Part shown: positions 8,971 through 18,665 of the stretch, piece after piece | Numbering within the stretch: position 1 is the first letter of the stretch | Layout: every line of letters begins with the position of its first letter | Assembly (NCBI RefSeq): GCF_013032855.1 | Contig: NZ_WQDA01000001.1 | Span: forward strand, 317,501 to 381,500 | DNA from: Ruegeria arenilitoris | GTDB lineage: Bacteria > Pseudomonadota > Alphaproteobacteria > Rhodobacterales > Rhodobacteraceae | Direction of reading: 5' to 3' | Length of the DNA: 64,000 nt | The notes under the pieces: model-generated | Told to the model about the DNA's origin: nothing | Seen by the model: the letters and a program-made list of their open reading frames with translations, nothing else | The model's database searches: none | Position numbers and translations under genes: made by a program

Positions 8971-10425
8971 ATGAAAGTTCAGCCCAAGGCCAGCCACTTT
9001 ATTGATGGCGAATATGTCGAAGACACCGCAGGCACCCCGATCGACGTGATCTATCCGGCCACGGGCGAGGTCATCGCCCGCCTGCATTCGGCCACGCCGC
9101 AGATCATCGAACAGGCTCTAACCAGCGCAAAACGGGCACAAAAGGCCTGGGCAGCGATGACCGGAACCGAACGCGGCCGCGTCCTGCGCCGCGCCGCCGA
9201 CATCATGCGCGAGCGCAACCGCGAGCTGTCGATCCTCGAAACCCATGACACCGGCAAGCCGTTGCAGGAAACGTTGGTGGCCGATGCGACCTCGGGCGCG
9301 GATGCGTTGGAATATTTCGGCGGGCTGGCCGGGTCCCTGACCGGTGAGCACATCCCGCTGGGTGGCGGCGAATTCGTTTATACCATCCGCGAGGCGCTGG
9401 GCGTCTGCGTTGGCATCGGCGCGTGGAACTACCCCACCCAGATTGCCTGCTGGAAGGGCGCCCCGGCGCTGGCCTGCGGCAATGCGATGGTGTTCAAACC
9501 CTCGGAAACCACCCCCTTGTCGGCGTTGAAAGTGGCCGAGATCCTGATCGAATCCGGCGCGCCCAAGGGCATCTACAACGTGGTTCAGGGCTATGGCGAT
9601 GTGGGCGCCGCGCTGGTCACCGACCCGCGCGTGGCCAAGGTGTCGCTGACCGGCTCGGTGCCCACGGGCCGCAAGGTCTATGCCGCCGCGGCCGAGGGCA
9701 TGAAACACGTCACGATGGAACTGGGCGGCAAGTCGCCCCTGATCGTGTTCGACGATGCCGACATCGAAAACGCCGTCTCGGGCGCGATCCTGGGCAATTT
9801 CTACTCATCCGGTCAGGTCTGTTCCAACGGCACGCGCGTCTTCGTGCAGAAGGGTATCAAAGAGGCCTTCCTGAGCCGACTGACCGAACGCCTTGCCAAT
9901 GTGAAGATCGGCGACCCGATGGATGAGGCCGTGAATTTCGGGCCGATGGTCAGCGAGGCCCAGATGAACATCGTTCTGGGCTATATCGAGAGGGGCAAGG
10001 CCGAGGGCGCGCGGCTGGTCCATGGTGGCGCGCGGCTGGATCTTCCGGGCTTCTACATTCAGCCCACTGTCTTTGCCGACGTGACCGACGACATGACCAT
10101 CGCCCGCGAGGAGATCTTCGGCCCCGTCATGTCGGTGGTGGATTTCGAAACCGAAGACGAGGTGATGGCCCGTGCCAACGCCACCGAGTTCGGCCTGGCC
10201 GCCGGCGTGTTCACCAACGACCTGACCCGCGCCCATCGCGTGGTGGCCGGGTTCGAGGCAGGCACCTGCTACATCAACACCTACAACCTGGCCCCTGTCG
10301 AGGCCCCGTTCGGCGGGTCGAAAATGTCGGGCGTCGGGCGCGAGAATTCGAAGCTGGCGATCAACCACTATTCGGAAATGAAAACCGTCTATGTCTCGAT
10401 GAACGACGTCGAGGCACCCTACTAG
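8971..10425 (+). CDS. betB: Betaine-aldehyde dehydrogenase
   Basis: This NAD-dependent dehydrogenase of 484 residues oxidises betaine aldehyde to glycine betaine, the second step from choline. [16 protein letters not shown] and the following [14 protein letters not shown] are typical of BetB rather than general aldehyde dehydrogenases. The general-base motif MELGGKSP and the catalytic cysteine in [11 protein letters not shown] (Cys284) are intact. AAGGA lies 7 bases before the ATG. A 22-bp palindrome upstream suggests TetR-type control. The next gene encodes a methylglycine-type demethylase, consistent with further betaine breakdown; betA and betI are not in the window. Confidence 0.92.
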   Translation: MKVQPKASHFIDGEYVEDTAGTPIDVIYPATGEVIARLHSATPQIIEQALTSAKRAQKAWAAMTGTERGRVLRRAADIMRERNRELSILETHDTGKPLQETLVADATSGADALEYFGGLAGSLTGEHIPLGGGEFVYTIREALGVCVGIGAWNYPTQIACWKGAPALACGNAMVFKPSETTPLSALKVAEILIESGAPKGIYNVVQGYGDVGAALVTDPRVAKVSLTGSVPTGRKVYAAAAEGMKHVTMELGGKSPLIVFDDADIENAVSGAILGNFYSSGQVCSNGTRVFVQKGIKEAFLSRLTERLANVKIGDPMDEAVNFGPMVSEAQMNIVLGYIERGKAEGARLVHGGARLDLPGFYIQPTVFADVTDDMTIAREEIFGPVMSVVDFETEDEVMARANATEFGLAAGVFTNDLTRAHRVVAGFEAGTCYINTYNLAPVEAPFGGSKMSGVGRENSKLAINHYSEMKTVYVSMNDVEAPY

Positions 10426-10459
10426 ACGTTCCCAAATCGGGATTCCGGTCCAACTTGCC

Positions 10460-10488
10460 CTGTTCCCGACATTTGGGGTCGGGAACAG
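10460..10488. other. Perfect 11-bp stem-loop between betB and the demethylase gene
   Basis: CTGTTCCCGAC (10460-10470) and GTCGGGAACAG (10478-10488) are exact inverted repeats around a 7-base loop. No T-run follows on either strand, so it is not a standard intrinsic terminator. It begins 35 bases after the betB stop and ends 79 bases before the next ATG. It could be an mRNA-stabilising or attenuating hairpin, or a protein-binding palindrome; the sequence does not decide which. Confidence 0.55.
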
Positions 10489-10567
10489 AGCATACGGTGT
10501 GCAGGTCCTGTGGCTGACTTCTGAGGCAGAGGGGTGACGCGTCCCCGCCAGTCAGGAGAAAAGCCCA

Positions 10568-13012
10568 ATGAGAACCCATGCACAGGCCGTCGTGATCGGA
10601 GGGGGCCTTGTCGGTTGTTCGATCCTCTACCACCTTGCCAAGCTGGGCTGGACCGACGTGATCCTGCTGGAACGGGACGAACTGACCAGCGGTTCAACGT
10701 GGCACGCTGCGGCCAACATCCACGGGCTGCACGACAACAACAACGTTACGCGCATCCAGCACTACACGATGAACCTGTACAAGCAGCTGGAGCAGGAAAC
10801 CGGGCAGGGCTGCGGCGTGTTCCAGCCGGGATCGCTGTATCTGGCCCAGACCGAAGCGCGCGAGCACCAGTTGCGCCTGCAAGAGGCCAAGGCGCGGTTC
10901 TACGGCTTGAACTTCCATGAGATCAGCCGCGAACAGGCGATGGAGCTGCACCCGCTGGCGCAGTTCGATGACATCCGCTGCATCATGTATGAACCCGACG
11001 GCGGCAACGTGGACCCTTCGGGCGTGACCCATGCCTATGCCGCCGGGGCGCGTGCGCTGGGGGCCGAGATTCAGCGGTTTTGCCCTGTAATAGGGACTGA
11101 ACAGCAGCCTGACGGCTCGTGGATCGTGCGAACGGAAAAGGGCGACATCCACACGCAATGGGTGGTGAACGCCGCCGGGCTGTGGGGGCGCGAGGTGGCC
11201 GCAATGGCCGGGCTGGACCTGCCGCTGCAACCGACCGAGCACCAGTATTTCGTGACCGAGGCGATTGACGAGGTCGCCGCCCTTGGCCGCCGTCTGCCCT
11301 CGATCGCCGACCGCGACGGCGAGTATTATTTCCGGCAGGAAGGCAACGGGCTGCTGATCGGCGCCTACGAGAAGGACATGCGGTTCTGGGCCGAGGACGG
11401 CACGCCGCTGGACTTCGCCCATGACCTCTTCCCTGACGATCTGGACCGGATCATGGAGAACGTGATCCGCGCGACCGAGCGTGTGCCGGTGGCCGCGACC
11501 GCAGGCGTGAAACGGGTGATCAACGGCCCGATGATCTGGTCTCCGGATTCCAACGCCATCTGGGGGCCGGTGCCCGAGCTGCGCAACTATTTCTGCTGCA
11601 CCGGCATCATCCCCGGATTCTCGCAATCGGGCGGGCTGGGGCTGTTGGCTGCGCAATGGATGATCGAGGGCGAGCCGCAATACGACATGTTCGCCTGGGA
11701 TCTGGCGCGGTTCGGCGACTGGGCCGACAAGAACTTCACCAAGGCGCGGGTCGCCGACCAGTATTCCCACCGCTTCGCCATCCATTTCCCGAACGAAGAG
11801 CGCAGCGCCGGCCGTCCGGCCCGCGTGCGCCCTGCCTACGAGATGCAGAAACAGATGGGCGCGGTCTTCGGCCTCAACTGCGGCTGGGAACACCCGCTGT
11901 GGTTCGCCGACCGGCCCGGGACGGTCGAGACCACCGGCTTTACCCGCCAGAGCTGGTTCGAACCGGTGGGGCACGAGGCCCGGATGCTGCGTGAAAGCGT
12001 GGGCGTGATCGACATCTCGAACTTTGCCAACTACGTCATCAAGGGGCCGGGCGCCCATGACTGGCTCGACCGGCTGGTGGCCAACCGGGTGCCGACCGAG
12101 GTGGGGCGGTCTTGCCTGACCCCGCTTATTTCCGTGCGTGGCGGCGTGGCGGGCGATTTCACCATCACCAAAACGGCCCAAGACGAATACATGATGATCG
12201 GCTCGGGTATGGCCGAACGCTATCATCAGCGGTTCTTCAACATGGTGGGCCTGCCCGAGGGCACCACCTTCGAGGTCGCCACAAACCGCATCGCGGGCTT
12301 CAACATCGCCGGCCCGAAATCGCGCGAGGCCCTGCAACGGCTGACCAACGCCGATCTGTCGAACGATGCGTTCCGCTTCATGCGCTCGGCTACGATCGAG
12401 GTTGCCGGGGTCACCTGCCTTGCCATCCGCGTCAGCTTCACCGGCGATCTGGGGTGGGAGCTGCACTGCGCCGAAAGCGACCAGATCAGACTCTATACCG
12501 CGCTTCTGGATACTGCCCGCGCCTGCGGTGGCGGGCCGGTCGGCGGCCGTGCTCTGGGCGCGTTGCGGATCGAAAAGGGTTATGGTTCATGGGGGCGCGA
12601 GTATTCGCAGGAGTACTGGCCGCACGAGGTCGGTCTGGATGGGCTGATCAAGCCAGACAAGGATTTCCTACACAAGGCGGCTTGGCTGGCGATCAAAGAC
12701 AATCCCGCGCGCGAGGTGCTGTCGATTTTCGAGGTCGATGTCCCCCACGATGCCGATGCCAGCGGGGGCGAGCCGATCTTCACCCCAGATGGTACGCCCG
12801 TCGGGCGCGTCACTTCGGGCGCTTATGGCTATACGGTCGGCAAGTCGCTGGCCATCGGATACGCCAACCCAGCCGTGGCCCAGCCGGGTGACGAGGTGCA
12901 TATCTTCATCCTGGGCAAACCGCACAGGGCTCGGATCCTGCATGCGCCTGCGTTCGACCCCGAAGGCCTGCGCCTGCGAGACCAGAAACCGGCGATGGAG
13001 GGTGCCAAGTGA
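10568..13012 (+). CDS. FAD-dependent demethylating dehydrogenase, dimethylglycine/sarcosine type, with folate domain
   Basis: This two-part enzyme has 814 residues. The N-terminal FAD domain has the dinucleotide motif VIGGGLVG (residues 9-16) and SGSTWHAA, whose His46 corresponds to the residue that binds FAD covalently in dimethylglycine dehydrogenases. From about residue 430 the chain matches the aminomethyltransferase (GcvT) fold and its C-terminal barrel, which pass the released one-carbon unit to tetrahydrofolate. Known relatives remove methyl groups from N-methylated glycines. AGGAG precedes the ATG. The position after betB supports a role in glycine-betaine degradation, but a different N-methyl amine cannot be excluded. 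The next gene starts inside its stop codon (GTGA). Confidence 0.85.
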   Translation: MRTHAQAVVIGGGLVGCSILYHLAKLGWTDVILLERDELTSGSTWHAAANIHGLHDNNNVTRIQHYTMNLYKQLEQETGQGCGVFQPGSLYLAQTEAREHQLRLQEAKARFYGLNFHEISREQAMELHPLAQFDDIRCIMYEPDGGNVDPSGVTHAYAAGARALGAEIQRFCPVIGTEQQPDGSWIVRTEKGDIHTQWVVNAAGLWGREVAAMAGLDLPLQPTEHQYFVTEAIDEVAALGRRLPSIADRDGEYYFRQEGNGLLIGAYEKDMRFWAEDGTPLDFAHDLFPDDLDRIMENVIRATERVPVAATAGVKRVINGPMIWSPDSNAIWGPVPELRNYFCCTGIIPGFSQSGGLGLLAAQWMIEGEPQYDMFAWDLARFGDWADKNFTKARVADQYSHRFAIHFPNEERSAGRPARVRPAYEMQKQMGAVFGLNCGWEHPLWFADRPGTVETTGFTRQSWFEPVGHEARMLRESVGVIDISNFANYVIKGPGAHDWLDRLVANRVPTEVGRSCLTPLISVRGGVAGDFTITKTAQDEYMMIGSGMAERYHQRFFNMVGLPEGTTFEVATNRIAGFNIAGPKSREALQRLTNADLSNDAFRFMRSATIEVAGVTCLAIRVSFTGDLGWELHCAESDQIRLYTALLDTARACGGGPVGGRALGALRIEKGYGSWGREYSQEYWPHEVGLDGLIKPDKDFLHKAAWLAIKDNPAREVLSIFEVDVPHDADASGGEPIFTPDGTPVGRVTSGAYGYTVGKSLAIGYANPAVAQPGDEVHIFILGKPHRARILHAPAFDPEGLRLRDQKPAMEGAK

Positions 13013-14367
13013 CCGAAACCTTCGCCCGCGTTGCCGAGTTTGTTCTGAACCGCCCGGCGGACCAGATGCCCGACAGCGCGCGCGAAGCGGCGGCCCTGAT
13101 GCTGCTGGATACTTTGGGCATCGTGATCGCCTCGACCCCGATGGAGGCCGGCGTGATCGCCCGCGACACTGCCGCATTGCTGTACGGATCGACCGATCCT
13201 GCATTCTCGGCGCGGATGCTGTGCGATGGGCGCCGGGTCAGTCTGGCAGGCGCGGCCTACGCGGCCGCCACGCAAACCGACAATCTCGACGGGCACGACG
13301 GCTACAACCCGACCAAGGGTCATATCGGCGTGGTGGTCGTGCCCGCGCTGTGCGCATTGGCCGAACACTGCCCTGATCTGTCCGGACCCGATGCATTGGC
13401 CGCCGTCATCACCGGCTACGAAATTGCGGGCCGCGCGGGTATCGCGCTGCACGCCACCGTCAGCGACTACCACACCTCGGGAGCGTGGAACGCACTGGGC
13501 GCGGTTGCCATGGCCGCCCGCTTGCGGGGCCATTCACCGGACCAGTTGGGCCAAGGCCTTGGTATTGCCGAATATCACGGCCCCCGCAGCCAGATGATGC
13601 GCGAGATTGCCAACCCGACCATGCTGCATGACGGGTCGGGCTGGGGCGCGCTGGTGGGCATGTCGGCGGCAATTCTGGCCGAGCGCGGCTTTACCGGCGC
13701 CCCCGCCATCACCATCGAGGAAGCCCGCGCGGCTCCCTTTTGGCAGGACCTCGGCACGTTTTGGCAGATGGAACATCAATATGTGAAACCCTATCCGATC
13801 TGCCGCTGGGCCCATGCCGCCATCGACGGGCTGCGCACGGTGATGAACTCGCACGGTCTGACCCATCACCAGATCGCCCGTGTCGAGATCCACAGTTTTC
13901 ACGAAGCAGTTCAACTGTATTCGGGGATGCCCGAGACGACTTCGCAGGCGCAATACTCGCTGCCATTTGCCGTCTCGACTTTTGCGGTACACGGGCGGAT
14001 CGGGGTCGAGCACATCAGCGGCGATGGATTGTCCGATCCGATGGTCGCCGATTTCCTGAGCCGCATCACCGTATCCGAGTCGGACCGCCATAATTCCCGC
14101 TTTCCCGCCGGGCGCTGGGCCGACGTTCAGGTAACGACGCATGACGGTCGCGTTTTCCGCTCGGGCGACATCCATGCCGGGGGCGGGCCTGAGTCTCCGA
14201 TGTCGCGACAGGACGTCATCGACAAGTTTGTCGAGTTTTCTTCTCCGGAAATCGGAGAGTCTGCTGCCAAGAATCTGAGCAGGGCGGTTTTGAACCTTAC
14301 CGATCCCGGCACCCGGTTTAGTGACATGGTGCAGCCTCTCTACCGGTCGGCGAAGTCGTCAGCCTGA
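13009..14367 (+). CDS. MmgE/PrpD family protein
   Basis: This 452-residue protein belongs to the MmgE/PrpD fold, whose best-known member is 2-methylcitrate dehydratase; many paralogues have other or unknown substrates. The N-terminal LLDTLGIVIA, the conserved DNLDGHDGYNPTKGH and a KPYPICRWAHAAID region match the family. The GTG start overlaps the demethylase stop, with GGAGG 8 bases upstream, so the two genes are co-translated. The usual propionate partners (prpB, prpC) are absent, and the link to an N-methyl demethylase argues for a different, unknown substrate. The 3' end overlaps the convergent thpR by 28 bases. Confidence 0.85.
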   Translation: MTETFARVAEFVLNRPADQMPDSAREAAALMLLDTLGIVIASTPMEAGVIARDTAALLYGSTDPAFSARMLCDGRRVSLAGAAYAAATQTDNLDGHDGYNPTKGHIGVVVVPALCALAEHCPDLSGPDALAAVITGYEIAGRAGIALHATVSDYHTSGAWNALGAVAMAARLRGHSPDQLGQGLGIAEYHGPRSQMMREIANPTMLHDGSGWGALVGMSAAILAERGFTGAPAITIEEARAAPFWQDLGTFWQMEHQYVKPYPICRWAHAAIDGLRTVMNSHGLTHHQIARVEIHSFHEAVQLYSGMPETTSQAQYSLPFAVSTFAVHGRIGVEHISGDGLSDPMVADFLSRITVSESDRHNSRFPAGRWADVQVTTHDGRVFRSGDIHAGGGPESPMSRQDVIDKFVEFSSPEIGESAAKNLSRAVLNLTDPGTRFSDMVQPLYRSAKSSA

Positions 14368-14903
14368 CCGGACCAACCTTGCAGCTGCAGAGGATAGGTC
14401 GACAGCGTTTCATATCGTGCCCCGTCCGGCCGAAGTGTCGAAGAGTTCAGGTTGAACTGGGTCACCACCATGGTGGCCTGGGGAACTAGGATATGCAAAA
14501 TGGCCTTGTTTAGAGACGATTCAATACCCCGAACTATGGTGATATGCGGTCGAAAGCGGCGGCGTCGCAGCGTCAGCCCGGCCCGCCTAATGCACTGCAG
14601 GACGCTTTCATGCAGGCGCAGGAGTTCGGGATCGGGCTCTACCACCATGTGCAGCGAGTTTCCGAAACTGCCCAGCCCGGACAGTCTGATGGAAAAGGCC
14701 GGGCGCTTCAGCGCTTCGAGGTGATCATTCAATTCGATCAAGGCGTTTCGGGTCTGGTCGCCCAGGAAAGCCAGCGTCAGATGAAGGTTTTCAGCAGGCA
14801 AACTTCGACCGCAATGTGCTGCGCGAGCGACGTCGGCGCATATCTGGGCGATTTCGGAAGATACGGGAATGGCGACAAAACATCGAATGAGCGCTTCGGA
14901 CAT
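14340..14903 (-). CDS. thpR: RNA 2',3'-cyclic phosphodiesterase
   Basis: This is a 2H phosphoesterase of 187 residues that opens 2',3'-cyclic phosphates at RNA ends. The two family signatures HLTLAFLG (His41) and HITIVRG (His near 121) are present at the normal spacing, and the length matches ThpR/LigT. The start is CGG-preceded with a weak AGGGG. Its tail overlaps the PrpD-type gene on the other strand by 28 bases. It lies downstream of the motA arm on the same strand (123 bases), but nothing ties it to flagella. Biological substrates of the family remain uncertain. Confidence 0.88.
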   Translation of the reverse strand: MSEALIRCFVAIPVSSEIAQICADVARAAHCGRSLPAENLHLTLAFLGDQTRNALIELNDHLEALKRPAFSIRLSGLGSFGNSLHMVVEPDPELLRLHESVLQCIRRAGLTLRRRRFRPHITIVRGIESSLNKAILHILVPQATMVVTQFNLNSSTLRPDGARYETLSTYPLQLQGWSGQADDFADR

Positions 14904-15026
14904 CCGTTGCCCCTGGCCTGGATAAGGTTGAATTTGCGGGGCAGTCTGGCGGTGCTTGCTCTTTCAGACAAGCGCATGCTCTCAATGCGAGGCGCACAAG
15001 TCGGCTGTTCGTCGCGCGGATCCTGA

Positions 15027-17171
15027 CTATTCCAATTCAGTTGTCACGTTCAGCAATTCGACTATCTTCTGCCGCGTGTCGGCGCTGGCCTCAAGCAGCT
15101 GTTCAGCGTCAGAAATCGGCTTGTCCGGTTCTCGCTGTACTGGCGCACGCAGGGCCGAGCTCAGATCTATGACCTGCCCCAGCGTGGTGTCCTTCGCCCC
15201 AACTTCTTCCAAGTTGAACCCCGCCCACCATGACAGGCGCGCCGCGGAATCCTCATCCCCTATGTCCCGCCAAGCCTCAACGGCGGCCGCGTAATTGCCC
15301 ATATCGGTCAGGGCTTGTGCCCGCAGCCTTTCAGCGTCATCTGAGGGATCCTCGGCCAATTCGCGAAGGGCCAGATCCGGTCGGCTTTCCAGCAGCGCGG
15401 CCCGCGCCCGAAGGATGGCGCGGTCGCGCCTGCGTGTCCCATCCGAACCTGCACCCGTCAAGTCTCGGGCTTGCTTGGCAAAGCCGAGGTCCGCAAAACG
15501 CTTGGCAAGCAAGAGCGAAGTCCCGGTCGAAATAGACTCTAAATCATGTGGTTTCAGGGTACTTGCATACAGCAGAAAGGTCAGGTCATCCGCGCGCTCT
15601 GCTGCCAGATGCAAGATACGATTGCGCGTGCCGGCCCAGGTCTCGTCTCTGCGATGGGCATCAAGAATATTGAAGGCCGCAGAAAACTCGCCGCCCAGGG
15701 CAAGCGCCAGGGCGTGACCGCGGGCCATGACCGGGCCCAATTCAGAATTGCGCAGTTCGATCGCGTAGCCCGAGATCAGATCGATTTGGCGTCGCGAAAC
15801 GGCCCCACCCTCTGCCCACTTCTTTTCAACAAGCCGGGCCAGGGCAAGCGGGGCTTCCAAATCCGAGCTTGGGTTGTCGATGACGTCGTTCAACAAAATG
15901 TCGCTGGTGTCGGCATCTCCCTCAGCGGCGGCAACAGTTGCCTGCGCGAGTGTCGTCTCGGGGTGTTGCAGAGTTTGGACGCGATCTACCGAACGCAGTA
16001 CCCGCCGGGCGGCCTCAAGCCGGCCAGAGTTGACGAATATCTCGGTCAGCCGGGGGCCGAGGATCCGGCGTAGATGCTCAGGAAGCTTCAGGTACGCCTG
16101 TTCCATCCGTTCCTGCTGCGCATCATCCCGCAACTGGCCATCCGCCATCGCGGCCCACATGGCAACCGCGCCGTCGCAGCGTTGCGACCCAAGCAGTTGA
16201 TTAGGCTCTGATACAGGCTGATCATCAATTATTTGCGCGACCGCTCGAACCCATTCCTGTTCCGGCGATGCATCTTCCATCAACTGCAGAACCTGAATGG
16301 CCTCTGAACCGAAACCCCAGTGTGCCAACAGCTTTGCGAGCTTGAGCGCGATGGATCTGTCGACCCTGTCGAACTCCAGGAACAGCCCTGCACGCAGCTC
16401 AGCCACCTGATGCGCAAAGGGTCGACCGTCAGACCAGGTGTCGAACCCCAATTCGGCATCCGAAATACACGCTGGCAGCGACTCCAGAGGTTGCAGAGGT
16501 GGCTCTCCCAGTTTGCCCAACTCGTCAAGGATCGAGCTTACCTGGATATGGGCAGGCAGATCCCGCGCGATGTCTGGAAGCGCTTCCGGCACCGAAGCAC
16601 GCGGACCCGGAGGTGTGACGTTCAGGTCGACAAGCTCGCGATCCGCGCCTTGCAACAGACGGGTCGAAAGGCGCTGCTGCAGGCCATCGCGATCCAGTTG
16701 CAGAAGGGGGGCAACCAATTCAATTGATGGGGCTTCGGCCTGTGGACGACGTTTGGAAGTCTGCTCTGGGATCATGATCGATGGAATGTCCAGACTTGGC
16801 GGAGGCAAGGCTTTTTGCGCCGCTATGTCCACAACGATCATCGTATCCTTGTACAAAAAAGCGGTCGCGGCGCAGTCACAGCCGAAGTCCAGCTCAAGCG
16901 GTGCGCCGGGATCGGCCTGCGATATCGCCTCAAGCCGGCCTGCGGACAATCGTGCAAAGACCGATCCGGTCTTGAATTCCACGTCGTCCAATTCGACCGC
17001 CAGGCGCGCACCGTTTTTCCGGTGGGCGAGGCTCCAGTTGGTGCCCGCAGGAACGCTGAGAACAAGCCGCGTGAAGCCGTCATGTTCGCCGGACCGCACC
17101 GGAACGTCCTTCGCCAAAACTCCAGTTGCCGATGCGCTCAGGCCAAGGGTCAGGAGCAAAACCCGGATCAT
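15027..17171 (-). CDS. Large periplasmic or envelope protein of unknown function, co-transcribed with motA
   Basis: This 714-residue protein has a cleavable signal peptide (MIRVLLLTLGLSASATGVLA). An N-terminal domain of about 120 residues follows (FTRLVLSVP, LAVELDDVEF, MIVVDIAAQ) that resembles AMIN-type beta domains. The remainder is a long alpha-helical, Ala/Leu-rich region suggestive of TPR-like repeats. I chose the ATG at 17171 because it begins the signal peptide and overlaps the motA stop as ATGA. The family is not one I can name; similar large proteins accompany motA in roseobacters. A role in stator anchoring to peptidoglycan or in motor assembly is inferred only from location and the AMIN-like fold. 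Confidence 0.75.
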   Translation of the reverse strand: MIRVLLLTLGLSASATGVLAKDVPVRSGEHDGFTRLVLSVPAGTNWSLAHRKNGARLAVELDDVEFKTGSVFARLSAGRLEAISQADPGAPLELDFGCDCAATAFLYKDTMIVVDIAAQKALPPPSLDIPSIMIPEQTSKRRPQAEAPSIELVAPLLQLDRDGLQQRLSTRLLQGADRELVDLNVTPPGPRASVPEALPDIARDLPAHIQVSSILDELGKLGEPPLQPLESLPACISDAELGFDTWSDGRPFAHQVAELRAGLFLEFDRVDRSIALKLAKLLAHWGFGSEAIQVLQLMEDASPEQEWVRAVAQIIDDQPVSEPNQLLGSQRCDGAVAMWAAMADGQLRDDAQQERMEQAYLKLPEHLRRILGPRLTEIFVNSGRLEAARRVLRSVDRVQTLQHPETTLAQATVAAAEGDADTSDILLNDVIDNPSSDLEAPLALARLVEKKWAEGGAVSRRQIDLISGYAIELRNSELGPVMARGHALALALGGEFSAAFNILDAHRRDETWAGTRNRILHLAAERADDLTFLLYASTLKPHDLESISTGTSLLLAKRFADLGFAKQARDLTGAGSDGTRRRDRAILRARAALLESRPDLALRELAEDPSDDAERLRAQALTDMGNYAAAVEAWRDIGDEDSAARLSWWAGFNLEEVGAKDTTLGQVIDLSSALRAPVQREPDKPISDAEQLLEASADTRQKIVELLNVTTELE

Positions 17172-18037
17172 GCTGCTGCCTGCTTGATCTCTTTCAAGGC
17201 TTCTTCCAATTCGGTGAAGCCGGGGCGATTGTGGGTCGGCGTGTTCTGGCGACCAACCTCGATACACATTGCGGGGTTGTGATTGTGCAAGTTGGCAACC
17301 AGAACTTCCCGGATCAGTTGATAGAAGTGATTGTCTTCCTCCACGACCGCTTTCAGCTTTCCGGCGAAGGGGCCGACCAGACCGTAGGCCAGAAAGACGC
17401 CCAGGAAAGTCCCGACAAGGGCACCACCGATCAACTTGCCCAAGACCTCGGGCGGTTGGTCGATCGAGCCCATGGTCTTGATCACACCGAGAACCGCCGC
17501 AACGATTCCCAGTGCCGGCAACCCGTCCGCCACGGTTTGCAGGGCGTGGCTGGAATGCATGGCGTGGTGGAAATTGGCATCCATCCGCTTTTCCAGAACC
17601 TCTTCAACCTGATGGGGATCGTCATAGTTCATCGCCGCCGACCGCATGGTGTCGCAAATCAGGTCCACCGCCTCTTTGTCCGCCTGTATTTTGGGGAAAG
17701 CCGTAAAAATGGCCGAGTTTTCAGGGTCTTCGATGTGCTGCTCGAGCTCGACCGGATTTGAACGGGCGAGCCGGATCAGCGAGAACAGAAGGCATAGCAG
17801 ATCGCGGTAGTCCTCGGGCTTCCATTTCGGGCCTTTGAAAACCTTGCCCAGATCCTTGACCGTGTGTTTGACCGCCGACATGTCATTGCTGATCAGAAAG
17901 GCGCCGATGGCGGCCCCGCCGATCATCATCATCTCGAACGGCAGAGATTTGAGGATGATGGCCATCTTGCCGCCGGCGGCGAGGTAGCCGCCGAACACCA
18001 TTACGAAAATAACGACGATTCCAAGAATTCCGATCAT
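17168..18037 (-). CDS. motA: Flagellar motor stator protein MotA
   Basis: This is the proton-channel stator subunit of the flagellar motor, 289 residues. Two N-terminal helices (residues 1-21 and about 34-50), a large cytoplasmic loop with charged residues, and two C-terminal helices (GIVAAVLGVIKTMG and a Gly-rich segment near 205-230) give the MotA topology. The proline in DGLPALG is the conserved pore proline. GGAGAG lies 6 bases before the ATG. Upstream on the same strand are a motE-like gene, a DUF6468-like gene and fliL; downstream is the 714-residue unknown. MotB, the obligate partner, is not in the window. Confidence 0.95.
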   Translation of the reverse strand: MIGILGIVVIFVMVFGGYLAAGGKMAIILKSLPFEMMMIGGAAIGAFLISNDMSAVKHTVKDLGKVFKGPKWKPEDYRDLLCLLFSLIRLARSNPVELEQHIEDPENSAIFTAFPKIQADKEAVDLICDTMRSAAMNYDDPHQVEEVLEKRMDANFHHAMHSSHALQTVADGLPALGIVAAVLGVIKTMGSIDQPPEVLGKLIGGALVGTFLGVFLAYGLVGPFAGKLKAVVEEDNHFYQLIREVLVANLHNHNPAMCIEVGRQNTPTHNRPGFTELEEALKEIKQAAA

Positions 18038-18083
18038 GTGGTCTCTCCGGCAGAGCGGTCTTTGAGGGTGGGGCTCATGGCGG

Positions 18084-18665
18084 CTACTCAGTGGGGGCGT
18101 TGGCGTTGCGTCCGGCCATTACGACGCTGATGGTATAGGCGGCCTCGGGGCTGAGACCGGCCATCACACCCGCAGCAGCCTCAGGCGGCATACGCGACAG
18201 GAAACCGGCCGCAAAAACCGGGTCCATCGTTTCGAACAGCGCCGCGGCGTCCTTGGGCTTCATGTTCTGATAGACATCGGTCAGACGGGTAAGGTCGGTT
18301 TCAGCCGCCTTGTCCGCCACGGCCAATGTTTCGCGCAGCGATACCTCGGCCTCTTGCAAAGCGGAAAGGCGCGTCGCAATGGCCTCGTTGGCAATCTCCA
18401 GGGCACGCTCCCTGTCGCGCAGCGAGCTCTCACGCTGTCTGACGACCGCTTCCCGACGCAGCAATTCGGTCAGCAAGGCTTGCATGTCCGGCTTTTCGTC
18501 CGAGCCGGCGCTGTGTGCCGAGACTTCCGAGGGGTCAGACCCCCTTGCCAAAGCTGGCCCAGCCTCCAGCCCCAGCCGTATGATGGCGGAACTGATCATC
18601 AAGGCTGAAATGAGGGTCAGAACGCCACCACGTGGTCGACGCTGGGCAGGTTGCAGGCTGCGCAT
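18084..18665 (-). CDS. MotE-like flagellar chaperone (MgtE N-terminal-like domain)
   Basis: This 193-residue protein has an N-terminal hydrophobic segment (about 14-38), a coiled coil near residues 60-115 (LLRREAVVRQRESSLRDRE) and a C-terminal domain. That domain includes YQNMKPKDAAALFETMDP and LSRMPPEAAAGVMAGLSPE, the helical MgtE-N-like repeat seen in MotE. In Rhizobium MotE is a periplasmic chaperone for the motor protein MotC. The start overlaps the preceding gene's stop by one base (TGATG), and motA follows after 46 bases, so the operon context supports a flagellar motor role. Exact equivalence to rhizobial MotE is inferred. Confidence 0.8.
   Translation of the reverse strand: MRSLQPAQRRPRGGVLTLISALMISSAIIRLGLEAGPALARGSDPSEVSAHSAGSDEKPDMQALLTELLRREAVVRQRESSLRDRERALEIANEAIATRLSALQEAEVSLRETLAVADKAAETDLTRLTDVYQNMKPKDAAALFETMDPVFAAGFLSRMPPEAAAGVMAGLSPEAAYTISVVMAGRNANAPTE

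Noticed and set aside
10694..12466. 590-codon open frame antisense to the demethylase gene
   Set aside because: It mirrors the coding frame of a well-supported gene; high GC makes long antisense frames. The product has a His/Gln/Arg-rich composition and no family motif.
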